DNA from: Arboricoccus pini
GTDB taxonomy: Bacteria; Pseudomonadota; Alphaproteobacteria; Geminicoccales; Geminicoccaceae
Assembly (NCBI RefSeq): GCF_900187945.1
Contig: NZ_FYEH01000009.1
Span: forward strand, 1-64,000
Direction of reading: 5' to 3'
Length of the DNA stretch: 64,000 bases
The position numbers and the translations under genes are program-made. This document shows positions 51,019 to 59,092 of the stretch, one piece after another (within the stretch, counting starts at the first letter, position 1; each line of letters opens with the position of its first letter). A model generated the notes under the pieces. That model was given only the letters and a program-made list of their open reading frames with translations. It made no database searches and was not told the DNA's origin.

Positions 51019-52335
51019 ATGTCCAGGACATTGCCCCGATTCTCGGCCACCTTCGATCCCTACACGATCTCGCAGATCCAGCGCGCGGCCGCCACCGGCA
51101 TCTATGATATCCGCGGTGCCGGCGCCAAGCGGAAGTTGCCGCATTTCGACGATCTGCTCTTTCTCGGGGCCTCGATCTCGCGCTATCCCCTTGAGGGTTA
51201 TCGCGAGAAATGCGGGACCAACGTTGTCCTGGGCGCGCGGTTCGCAAAGAAGCCAATCGAGCTCAAGATCCCGATCACCCTGGCCGGCATGAGCTTTGGC
51301 GCGCTTTCAGCCAATGCCAAGGAAGCGCTGGGCTTGGCCGCTACCGCCATGGGGACCTCGACGACGACGGGCGACGGCGGAATGACATCGGAAGAACGCC
51401 AATCCTCCAAGACCCTGGTCTATCAATATCTGCCGTCGCGCTATGGGATGAATCCCGATGATCTGAGGAAGGCTGACGCGATCGAGGTCGTCATCGGCCA
51501 AGGCGCCAAACCCGGCGGCGGCGGCATGCTGCTGGGCCAGAAGATTACGCCGCGCGTGGCCCGCATGCGCGTCTTGCCCGAAGGCATCGATCAGCGTTCC
51601 GCCTGTCGCCACCCGGACTGGACGGGCCCGGACGATCTCGAGATCAAGATTGGCGAATTGCGCGAGATCACCGACTGGGAAAAGCCGATTTACGTGAAAG
51701 TCGGAGCCTCGCGACCTTATTACGACACCGCGCTGGCGGTGAAGTCCGGGGCCGACGTCGTCGTCCTGGACGGCATGCAGGGCGGTACGGCGGCAACCCA
51801 GGAGGTGTTTATCGAGAATGTCGGCCTGCCGATCCTGGCGGCGATCCGGCCAGCCGTACAAGCGTTGCAGGACCTGGACATGCATCGCAAGGTCCAACTG
51901 ATCGTCTCGGGCGGCATCCGTACCGGAGCCGACGTCGCCAAGGCCCTGGCACTCGGCGCTGATGCCGTCGCCATCGGCACCGCGGCGTTGATCGCTCTGG
52001 GGGACAACGATCCGCGTCATGCGGCCGAGTATGCCGAGCTCGGCACCGAGCCCGGTGCCTATGACGATTGGCATGAGGGGAATGATCCGGCCGGTATCAC
52101 GACCCAGCGGCCGGAACTGACGGCTCGTCTCGATCCGGAGACGGCCGGCCGGCGGCTGCGGAATTATCTCTCCGTCTTGACGCTGGAGGCACAGACGATC
52201 GCGCGTGCCTGCGGCAAGAGTCATGTACACAATCTTGAGCCGGAGGATCTGGTGGCACTCACGGTCGAGGCGGCGGCAATGGCCGGCGTGCCGCTGGCCG
52301 GCACCAACTGGATACCGGGCACGCCTCTGGGCTGA
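51019..52335 (+). CDS. glxD: FMN-binding glutamate synthase-like protein (GlxD/MgsC-like)
   Basis: The 438-residue protein has the (beta/alpha)8 FMN barrel of glutamate synthase: LAGMSFGALSANAKEALGLA, GTSTTTGDGGMTSEE, KPGGGGMLLGQKI, YVKVGASRPYYDTAL, VVLDGMQGGTAATQEVF, and the FMN-phosphate segment SGGIRTGADVAKALALGADA with AIGTAALIALG. It would use ammonia channelled from GlxB, or an amine, to form glutamate or an N-alkylglutamate from a keto acid or glutamyl donor. The glnT gene follows 87 bases downstream. Whether the reaction is glutamate or N-methylglutamate synthesis cannot be decided from sequence; no methylglutamate dehydrogenase genes are in the window. Confidence 0.92.
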   Translation: MSRTLPRFSATFDPYTISQIQRAAATGIYDIRGAGAKRKLPHFDDLLFLGASISRYPLEGYREKCGTNVVLGARFAKKPIELKIPITLAGMSFGALSANAKEALGLAATAMGTSTTTGDGGMTSEERQSSKTLVYQYLPSRYGMNPDDLRKADAIEVVIGQGAKPGGGGMLLGQKITPRVARMRVLPEGIDQRSACRHPDWTGPDDLEIKIGELREITDWEKPIYVKVGASRPYYDTALAVKSGADVVVLDGMQGGTAATQEVFIENVGLPILAAIRPAVQALQDLDMHRKVQLIVSGGIRTGADVAKALALGADAVAIGTAALIALGDNDPRHAAEYAELGTEPGAYDDWHEGNDPAGITTQRPELTARLDPETAGRRLRNYLSVLTLEAQTIARACGKSHVHNLEPEDLVALTVEAAAMAGVPLAGTNWIPGTPLG

Positions 52336-52422
52336 AAGACTCAAGAATCAAAAAGAGAGTCGGCGACGGGCCAGACCATAATCAAGCAATACCGTCCCCT
52401 CCAGCACCGAAAGCCAGCCACC

Positions 52423-53721
52423 ATGGTCAATCTTGCAAGAGAGGCTGCCGAGCGCGGCATCAAATATTTCCTGATTTCATTCGTCGATCTGTTCGGGCAA
52501 CTACGCTCCAAGCTTGTCCCTGCCGCAGCGATCGAAGCCATGGTTGACGAGGGGGCTGGCTTTGCGGGTTTTGCCACTTGGCTCGACATGACGCCGGCCG
52601 ATCCCGACATGTTCGCCAGGCCCGATCCCGCAAGCCTGATCCAGTTGCCCTGGAAGCCGGAGGTGGGCTGGCTCGCGGCCGATTGCTGGATGAACGACGA
52701 GCCCGTGGCGCACGCGCCGCGCACCGTCCTGAAGCGGGTTCTGGCGAGGGCGGCAGCGGATGGCCTTGCCATCAAGAGCGGTGTCGAGTGCGAGTTCTTC
52801 CTGATCGATCCCAGCGGCCGCGCGGTCAGCGATCCGAACGACCGGCACGTCAAGCCTTGCTACGACCAACTTTCGTTGATGCGCCGCTACGACGTGATCA
52901 CGGAAATCTGCGATGCCATGCTGGCGTTGGGTTGGAAGCCTTATCAAAACGACCATGAGGATGCGAACGGCCAGTTCGAGATGAACTGGGCCTTCGACGA
53001 TGCCCTCGTCACGGCCGATCGCCATGTCTTCTTCAAGTATATGGTGAAGTCGATCGCCGAGAAGCACGGGCTGCGGGCCACGTTCATGCCCAAGCCATTT
53101 GCCGACCTCACGGGCAATGGCTGCCATGCCCATGTCTCGGTATGGCGCGGCCAGATCAACGAACTTGAGGAGCCAATCGCTGAACTGGGTCTGGCGCAGA
53201 AGGGCTATCATTTCATCGGCGGCCTGATGGCCCACGCCGACGCCGTCTGCGCGCTTACCAACCCGGCCGTCAATTCCTATAAGCGCATCAACGCGCCGCG
53301 CACGACCTCCGGAGCGACATGGTCACCCAGTTCCGTGACCTATGCCGGTAATAATCGTACGCACATGATTCGTATTCCGGGCCCGGGTCGATTCGAATTT
53401 CGCCTGCCGGACGGGGCTGCCAACCCTTATCTCCTGCAGGCGGCGATCGCCGCGGCCGGTCTCGAGGGCATGGCATCTGCCCGCGACCCCGGGCCGATCT
53501 CGACGATCAACATGTATACCGAGGGGCATCTCCTCAAGGACGCGAAGAAGCTGCCCTTGAATCTGCTGGACGCTCTTCGCGCGTTGGAGGCTTCCGAGGC
53601 GATGCGCGCCATGCTGGGCGACGCCTTCGTCAACGGCTATGCGAAGCTCAAGCACGAGGAGTGGAACGCCTATAGTCGCCATCTGACCGAATGGGAGCGG
53701 GAAACCACGCTGGATTGCTGA
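52423..53721 (+). CDS. glnT: Type III glutamine synthetase family protein (GlnT or gamma-glutamylmethylamide synthetase-like)
   Basis: The 432-residue protein ligates ammonia or an amine to glutamate using ATP. GlnT landmarks include FLISFVDLFGQLRSKLVP near the start, GVECEFFLIDPSG, NDHEDANGQFEMNW (metal-binding Glu), FMPKPFADLTGNGCHAHVS (ATP/ammonia region) and PGRFEFRLPDGAANPYLLQAAI. It lacks the typical adenylylation tyrosine context of type I enzymes. Its position after glxBCD matches both rhizobial glnT clusters and gmaS-mgsABC clusters of methylamine metabolism. The AraC-type regulator gene begins inside its last codons, so the two are coupled. Confidence 0.92.
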   Translation: MVNLAREAAERGIKYFLISFVDLFGQLRSKLVPAAAIEAMVDEGAGFAGFATWLDMTPADPDMFARPDPASLIQLPWKPEVGWLAADCWMNDEPVAHAPRTVLKRVLARAAADGLAIKSGVECEFFLIDPSGRAVSDPNDRHVKPCYDQLSLMRRYDVITEICDAMLALGWKPYQNDHEDANGQFEMNWAFDDALVTADRHVFFKYMVKSIAEKHGLRATFMPKPFADLTGNGCHAHVSVWRGQINELEEPIAELGLAQKGYHFIGGLMAHADAVCALTNPAVNSYKRINAPRTTSGATWSPSSVTYAGNNRTHMIRIPGPGRFEFRLPDGAANPYLLQAAIAAAGLEGMASARDPGPISTINMYTEGHLLKDAKKLPLNLLDALRALEASEAMRAMLGDAFVNGYAKLKHEEWNAYSRHLTEWERETTLDC

Positions 53722-54980
53722 GGCTGGCCCCGTTGGCCGAGCGACCGCCCCGCAAGGTCGCGTTTCTGCTCGTGCCCGGCTTCGCGCTCATGTCGTTCGC
53801 CTCGGCGATCGAGCCCTTGCGGGCCGCCAATCATTTAAGCGGCAAGGAGCTCTATCGCTGGTTCGCGGTCGTCCCGCGGGGCGACATGGCCGAGCCATCG
53901 GTCGGATTCCCGTTCCAGGCCGACGCCACCGTGGGCGATACCGGAGCCGCCCACATGGTGGTCGTCTGCGCCGGCGGCAACCCCGCGAGATTCAAGGATC
54001 GGCAAAGCCTCGTCTGGCTGCGGCGTCAGGGCCGGGCCGGCGCCTTGATGGCAGGCGTCTCGGGCGGCTCCTACCTGCTGGCGCGGGCGGGTCTCCTCAA
54101 CGGTCGTCGCTGCACCATTCACTGGGAGCATCTGGGGGCCTTCCGCGAGGAATTCCCGCATCTCGACATTGCCCGGACGCTTTTCGAGATCGATCGTGAT
54201 CGCCTCACCTGCGCCGGCGGCACCGCCGCCCTAGACATGATGCACGCGGTGATCGCCCGCGACCATGGCGAGGATCTGGCAGCGGCGGTCCATGCCTGGT
54301 TCCTGCAAAGCGAGGTGCGCGGCGGCTCGGACCGCCAGGGCATGCGGCCGGAGGAGCGCTGGGGCGCTCGCAATGCCCATCTCGCAGCCGCCCTGGAGGT
54401 TATGGAACAGGACGCGGAGTCCATTCTTTCGATGCCCGATGTGGCGGCCGCGGCTGGAATTTCGGTGCGCCAGCTGGGACGACTCTTTCGCGCTCAGCTG
54501 GGCGCAACTTTCAGCACGCATCGACAGGGCCTGAAGCTCGATCGCGCGCGGCGCCTGTTGCGGCAGACGTCGATGCCTATCCTGGCCGTGGCCATCGCTT
54601 GTGGCTTTCAAAGCGCCAGCCACTTCAGCCGCGCCTATAAGAAACGTTTCAGGGAAAGCCCCAGCGTGTCGAGGCGAGGCGGCGGAACGCTGCCTGCCGC
54701 GCCGGGTTGTCCGTCTTTAAGGAACACGGAGAGCGACATGCCGGACGAGAGAGTATTCAGGAACATCGAGAACCTGACTCGGGAGGAGCACGAGCTCTTC
54801 GCCAAACAGGCAGCCCGTGAAGCTACAGATGCCGACAATGCGCGCCTCAAGGACATCCAGGTCATGCTGGATCAATGCTGGGACCTGCTGCGCCAGCGGC
54901 GAGCCAAGCGCGATGCCGGCCAGAACCCTGACGAGGCGACGGTTCGATCTTCCAGGACTGTAGAAGGCTACCAGGGATAG
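53691..54980 (+). CDS. glxA: GlxA-type AraC regulator fused in frame to a DUF2630 domain
   Basis: The open frame has 429 residues. About 20-195 is a DJ-1/PfpI-like (amidotransferase-related) sensor domain (KVAFLLVPGFALMSFASAIE, AGVSGGSYLLARAGLLNGRR). About 235-335 is an AraC double helix-turn-helix (MPDVAAAAGISVRQLGRLFR, FQSASHFSRAYKKRFRESPS). GlxA proteins normally end here, but the frame continues through an 18-residue linker into 80 residues (350-429) that match DUF2630 over its whole length (TREEHELFAKQAA, LDQCWDLLRQRRA, VRSSRTVEGYQ). An internal ATG at 54738 with GGAGAG upstream could also start DUF2630 as its own protein. The N-terminal start is uncertain because the gene overlaps glnT. 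Confidence 0.85.
   Translation: MGAGNHAGLLRLAPLAERPPRKVAFLLVPGFALMSFASAIEPLRAANHLSGKELYRWFAVVPRGDMAEPSVGFPFQADATVGDTGAAHMVVVCAGGNPARFKDRQSLVWLRRQGRAGALMAGVSGGSYLLARAGLLNGRRCTIHWEHLGAFREEFPHLDIARTLFEIDRDRLTCAGGTAALDMMHAVIARDHGEDLAAAVHAWFLQSEVRGGSDRQGMRPEERWGARNAHLAAALEVMEQDAESILSMPDVAAAAGISVRQLGRLFRAQLGATFSTHRQGLKLDRARRLLRQTSMPILAVAIACGFQSASHFSRAYKKRFRESPSVSRRGGGTLPAAPGCPSLRNTESDMPDERVFRNIENLTREEHELFAKQAAREATDADNARLKDIQVMLDQCWDLLRQRRAKRDAGQNPDEATVRSSRTVEGYQG
54738..54980 (+). CDS. DUF2630 protein, possible internal translation product
   Basis: This is the same frame as the end of the glxA fusion. An ATG at 54738 preceded by CGGAGAGCGAC gives an 80-residue protein of normal DUF2630 length, with the family's conserved DQCWDLLRQRRA and final VEGYQG. 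The family has no known function. Either the protein is made separately and a glxA stop codon has been lost, or the fusion is real; both products could occur. Confidence 0.55.
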   Translation: MPDERVFRNIENLTREEHELFAKQAAREATDADNARLKDIQVMLDQCWDLLRQRRAKRDAGQNPDEATVRSSRTVEGYQG

Positions 54981-55106
54981 CGGCACGGCTCTTTGTCGGC
55001 TGACCGGGCGCATTCTGCTGCATAAATATGCACTTGGCCCGCTTTTCATGGCTGGCTGGCGGAGTTATCTTGCGTTTCGGTCAGATGAACTTTCGGATCT
55101 TTCGTT

Positions 55107-55928
55107 TTGCTGAACGGCACCCGGAGCGCGACGCTGCAGCGGCGATTGAAGATCGTTGATCTCATTCGTCGGCACGACGCCATGCGGGTTGAGGATCTGA
55201 GCCTGATGTTCGGCGTGTCTGCCGTAACGATCCGCAGCGATCTGGCCTATTTGGACGACCAGGGCCTGGTAAGGCGTGGTTTCGGCAAGGCCCAGGCGCC
55301 GAGCGACTTTCCGGCCCGGCAGACGGGCCTCAGCCGCCAGGAGAGCGAACCCCTCCTCGCGGACTGCGCCAGCCTGATCCTGTCAGCACAGCAAGTCTTC
55401 CTCGGGCCCGGCGATCTGCCGCTGCAGCTTTTGCCCTTTCTCCGCCAGCAAACTGGACTTGCCGTGCTCCTGGCACGTATCGACGCCGTAATGCTGGCGC
55501 GCCAATGCCTGGAGGGGGCGATTCACGTCGTGGGTGGAGCCATCCTCGATGACGGCGTCACGCTTGGCGGCCCCCAGGCCGAGGCGCATCTGACCGGCCA
55601 GATTCTTGATATGGCTGTATTGGAAGTTGCGGGTCTGAGTCCTGCAGGGGTGTTGTTCAAGTCGCCCGAGACGCGCGATCTCGCGCTCGTCGCTTGTAGC
55701 CGGGCAGGACGTCGGATCGGCCTTCTCGCCGCCACGGCGCCGGTCGATGCTGGCCGCGATCAGGTGCTGGATCTTGATTCATTTGACGACCTCCTCCTGC
55801 CGCCCTCGGCGCAGCCGGCTCTGCTCGATGTCGCCGCGTCGCACGGCTTTAGGGCCGAAGAGTGGAGTGGCGGTTCTGTTCTGGTGCGGCGGCACCCTCA
55901 ACGCGAAGGTTTGGAACCGGGAAGATGA
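55107..55928 (+). CDS. DeoR-family transcriptional regulator
   Basis: The 273-residue protein has an N-terminal DeoR helix-turn-helix (RRLKIVDLIRRHDAMRVEDL, then FGVSAVTIRSDLAYLDDQGLVRR) at about residues 11-60 and a C-terminal sugar-phosphate sensor domain of the DeoR/GlpR type with the late VDAGRDQVLDLDSFDDLLL segment. The start is a TTG at 55107. Its stop codon overlaps the ATG of the sugar kinase gene (ATGA), so it is the first gene of the hexitol/tagatose operon and probably its repressor, released by a phosphorylated sugar made by the kinase. Confidence 0.9.
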   Translation: MLNGTRSATLQRRLKIVDLIRRHDAMRVEDLSLMFGVSAVTIRSDLAYLDDQGLVRRGFGKAQAPSDFPARQTGLSRQESEPLLADCASLILSAQQVFLGPGDLPLQLLPFLRQQTGLAVLLARIDAVMLARQCLEGAIHVVGGAILDDGVTLGGPQAEAHLTGQILDMAVLEVAGLSPAGVLFKSPETRDLALVACSRAGRRIGLLAATAPVDAGRDQVLDLDSFDDLLLPPSAQPALLDVAASHGFRAEEWSGGSVLVRRHPQREGLEPGR

Positions 55929-56887
55929 ATGCAGGGAAGATCGTCACGCTTGGGGAGATCTTGGTTGAGATCATGGCCCAGGACGTCGGCCAGAGCTTTC
56001 GCTCCGCTGGCCCGCTGGTTGGTCCGTTCGCAAGCGGCGCGCCGGCCATCTTCATCGATCAGGTCGCCAAGCTAGGGCACCCTTGTGGCATGATCAGCGC
56101 TGTTGGCGACGATGATTTCGGCTGGCTCAACATTGAGCGACTCAAGCAGGACGGGGTCGATGTCGGGGCCATCGCCATCAGCGAGGAGTACCCGACGGGC
56201 AGCGCCTTCGTGCGCTATCGCGACAATGGCGAGCGCGATTTCGTCTTCAACATCAAGCACAGCGCCTGCAGCAAGATCGCCGTCGATGCGGCGGCGGAAC
56301 GCCTTCTCGAGGATTGTGGCCATTTTCACGTGATGGGGTCCTCGCTGTTCTCCTTTCGCATGATCGACGCCATGAAAAAGGCCATCGAGATCGTGAAAGC
56401 CAAGGGCGGCACAATCTCCTTCGATCCCAATGTCAGGAAGGAGATGCTGAACATCCCGGAGATGCGGGCGGCCTTGGAGTTCATGCTAGGTTATTGCGAC
56501 ATCTTCCTGCCTAGCGGGCCCGAATTGATGCTGCTGACCGAAGCAAAGGATGAGGCCTCGGCGATCGATGAGATCCTCAAGCAGGGCGTCCAGAGTATCG
56601 TCGTCAAGCGTGGTGCCGAAGGCTCAAGCTACCATGACGGCACGACCACTCTTCGGGCACCCCCTTTGCTGACGAAGGAGATCGATCCAACTGGGGCAGG
56701 GGACTGCTTTGGTGCCACCTTTGTTACCTGCCGCCGTCTCGGCAGGAGCATCGAGGAATCGCTTCTCTACGCCAATGCCAGCGGTGCTCGCACGGTGACC
56801 GTGCGTGGCCCGATGGAAGGCGCCTCGACCTTTGCCGAACTCGACGCCTTTATTTCTGAACGCCGTCAGGCAGGAGCATCCGCATGA
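55925..56887 (+). CDS. PfkB-family sugar kinase (tagatose kinase-like)
   Basis: From the ATG at 55925, which overlaps the DeoR stop codon, the protein has 320 residues. The PfkB features are IVTLGEILVEIM at the start, the AIFIDQVAKLGHPCGMISAVGDDDFG glycine-containing motif (signature 1 region), FDPNVRKEML, and the C-terminal signature DPTGAGDCFGATF with the catalytic Asp. It is most like kinases annotated for tagatose and 2-keto-3-deoxygluconate. The adjacent GatZ gene makes tagatose (or tagatose phosphate) the likely substrate, giving a route to tagatose 1,6-bisphosphate. It overlaps the gatZ start by four bases. Confidence 0.88.
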   Translation: MNAGKIVTLGEILVEIMAQDVGQSFRSAGPLVGPFASGAPAIFIDQVAKLGHPCGMISAVGDDDFGWLNIERLKQDGVDVGAIAISEEYPTGSAFVRYRDNGERDFVFNIKHSACSKIAVDAAAERLLEDCGHFHVMGSSLFSFRMIDAMKKAIEIVKAKGGTISFDPNVRKEMLNIPEMRAALEFMLGYCDIFLPSGPELMLLTEAKDEASAIDEILKQGVQSIVVKRGAEGSSYHDGTTTLRAPPLLTKEIDPTGAGDCFGATFVTCRRLGRSIEESLLYANASGARTVTVRGPMEGASTFAELDAFISERRQAGASA

Positions 56888-58161
56888 GCAATCCTCTGGC
56901 AAGCCTGGCCGCAGATCGGCAAGCGGGACTTCGACGTGGCATCACCTCGGTGTGCTCCGCCCACCCGACCGTAATCACCACGGCCCTGGCCCGGGCCGTA
57001 CGCGAAAAGCGGCCGGCCCTCATCGAGGCCACCTGTAACCAGGTCAACCAGGAAGGCGGCTATACCGGCATGACGCCGGCAGATTTCCGCGATTTCGTCG
57101 CCGGCATCGCAGCGAAGGTCGGCGCGACGCCGGATGACTACCTCCTGGGTGGCGATCATCTGGGGCCCAATCCCTGGCGGAAGCTGCCGGCGCGGGCGGC
57201 GCTGGAGCGCGCCCGGACGATGGTCGCTGCCTATGTCGATGCCGGGTATGGCAAGATCCATCTCGATGCCAGCATGGGCTGTGCCGATGACCCGGTAGCC
57301 CTGGCGGACGAGGAGATCGCCAGGCGGGCAGCCAGCTTGGCGGTCGTGGCCGAGGCGCATGCTAAAAAGAGCGGCCAAGCCTTACCCTATTACATCATCG
57401 GTACTGAGGTGCCGACTCCCGGCGGCGCGCTCGAATCGCTCGACCACATGGTCGTCACAGATCCGGCCAATGCGGCCCGCACCGTCGAGTTGCATCGACA
57501 GGCGTTCAAGGATGCTGGCGTCGAGGCGGCCCTTGAGCGCGTGATCGGGCTTGTCGTTCAGCCAGGCGTCGAGTTCGGCCATGATAGCGTCGTGCAGTAC
57601 GCGCCCGACAAGGCACGGGCACTTTCTGCCTATCTGGACGAGGCGCCAGGTCTCGTCTTCGAGGCCCATTCGACGGATTATCAGACAGCTGATCGGCTGC
57701 GAGAGCTGGTTGAGGACGGATTTCCTATTCTGAAGGTCGGGCCAGGGCTTACCTTCGCGTTGCGCGAAGCGCTCTACGGGCTCGATGCCATCGCCCTGGC
57801 GCTCGATTCGAGTTGGCGTGAACACACGCTAGCCGCCGCGATGGAGCACATCATGACCGCTGATCCAGGCTATTGGCGGGATTATTATCAAGGCGACGCC
57901 GCGACACAGCGTTGGCTTAGACATTACAGCTACAGCGATCGTATCCGGTATTACTGGACGAGCGAGGCAGCCGGAAAGGCCGTGGGAAGACTGTTGGCGC
58001 AACTGGGTGAGCAACGGCTGCCGGAGGTGCTGATCAGCCAGTATCTGGGCCGACTTTATCGGCCGGTCGTCACGGGTGAGGTGGCGCCCACGGCCGCGAG
58101 CCTCGTGCGGGCCGCGGTCGACGCGGTGCTTGAGGACTACGCGGCGGCGACACGGGGTTGA
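56884..58161 (+). CDS. gatZ: D-tagatose-bisphosphate aldolase, class II, GatZ/KbaZ-type subunit
   Basis: The 425-residue protein shows the GatZ/KbaZ hallmarks: GITSVCSAHPTVITTALARA, ALIEATCNQVNQEGGYTGM, DDYLLGGDHLGPNPWRKLPA, KIHLDASMGCADDP and KVGPGLTFALREALYGLD. In enteric bacteria GatZ supports the catalytic GatY aldolase in splitting tagatose 1,6-bisphosphate; in many alphaproteobacteria GatZ homologues stand alone without GatY, as here, and appear to suffice. The ATG overlaps the kinase stop codon. A polyol-dehydrogenase gene follows after 58 bases. A hexitol such as galactitol is probably oxidised to tagatose, phosphorylated and then cleaved. Confidence 0.92.
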   Translation: MSNPLASLAADRQAGLRRGITSVCSAHPTVITTALARAVREKRPALIEATCNQVNQEGGYTGMTPADFRDFVAGIAAKVGATPDDYLLGGDHLGPNPWRKLPARAALERARTMVAAYVDAGYGKIHLDASMGCADDPVALADEEIARRAASLAVVAEAHAKKSGQALPYYIIGTEVPTPGGALESLDHMVVTDPANAARTVELHRQAFKDAGVEAALERVIGLVVQPGVEFGHDSVVQYAPDKARALSAYLDEAPGLVFEAHSTDYQTADRLRELVEDGFPILKVGPGLTFALREALYGLDAIALALDSSWREHTLAAAMEHIMTADPGYWRDYYQGDAATQRWLRHYSYSDRIRYYWTSEAAGKAVGRLLAQLGEQRLPEVLISQYLGRLYRPVVTGEVAPTAASLVRAAVDAVLEDYAAATRG

Positions 58162-58219
58162 GCTGCCACAGATCGAGTTTCGTCGGCGCGCCGTCGCGCC
58201 CTAAGGACAGGACAAGGAT

Positions 58220-58990
58220 ATGAGACTGGAAGGTAAGGTCGCCATCGTTACGGGCGGGGCGGTTGGCATTGGCCGTGCGATCTGCGAGCGCTATGCCAAG
58301 GAGGGTGCGAAGGTGGTGGTGGCCGACATCCGCGAGGATCTGGCCAGGGAGGTGGCGGCCGCGATCGGCGGTTCGGCCATCGGCGTCGGTGCCGATGTCA
58401 CCAAGCAGGCCTCGATCGACGGTCTCGTCGCGGCGACGATCGAGAAGTTCGGCCGGATCGACATCCTGGTCAACAATGCCGGCATCTTTACCGCGGCACC
58501 GCTCGAGGAGATCACGCACGAGCAATATGCTCGCGTCTTTGCCGTCAATGTCGAGGGCGTGCTCTTCACGGCCCAGGCGGTGGCCAAGCACATGATGGCC
58601 CGCAAGGGTGGTGGCAAGATCATCAACCTTGCTTCGCAGGCGGGCCGGCGCGGCGAGGCGTTGGTGGCCGTCTACTGTGCCTCGAAGGCGGCCGTGATCA
58701 GTCTGACCCAGAGCATCGCGCTTTATCTGGCGCCGCACGGGATCAACGTAAACGCCATCGCGCCAGGCGTCGTGGACACGCCCCAATGGGACGAGGTGGA
58801 CGCGCATTTCGCCAAGTTTGAGGGACGTGCGATCGGCGAGAAGAAGGCCATGGTCGGCAAGGCCGTGCCGATCGGCAGGATGGGGGTGCCAGAGGACATG
58901 ACCGGCATGGCGCTCTTCCTGGCCTCCTCTGACAGCGATTATGTCACCGCCCAGACCTATAATGTCGACGGTGGTAACTGGATGAACTGA
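58220..58990 (+). CDS. SDR-family polyol dehydrogenase (sorbitol/galactitol type, SmoS-like)
   Basis: The 256-residue SDR has TGGAVGIGR (cofactor loop), NNAG, the catalytic serine in NLASQAGRRGEAL and YCASK (Tyr-x3-Lys). The segments IINLASQAGRRGEALV, LVVAPGVVD-like NAIAPGVVDTPQWD, and the exact C-terminal style AQTYNVDGGNWMN match the sorbitol/L-iditol dehydrogenase SmoS and galactitol dehydrogenase group very closely. It would oxidise galactitol or sorbitol to tagatose or fructose with NAD. The ATG at 58220 has AAGGACAGGACAAGG before it. It is fourth in the DeoR-kinase-GatZ-SDR-MtlK gene order. Confidence 0.92.
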   Translation: MRLEGKVAIVTGGAVGIGRAICERYAKEGAKVVVADIREDLAREVAAAIGGSAIGVGADVTKQASIDGLVAATIEKFGRIDILVNNAGIFTAAPLEEITHEQYARVFAVNVEGVLFTAQAVAKHMMARKGGGKIINLASQAGRRGEALVAVYCASKAAVISLTQSIALYLAPHGINVNAIAPGVVDTPQWDEVDAHFAKFEGRAIGEKKAMVGKAVPIGRMGVPEDMTGMALFLASSDSDYVTAQTYNVDGGNWMN

Positions 58991-59092
58991 ACCGCTTGAT
59001 CCGGCTGTCTGCCAAATGACGGCCGGAATCTGGTCTTTGAGTCAAAGCCGGCGCATAAGGTCGCAGTTTCGCTGGCTCCAGGATGACACGAT

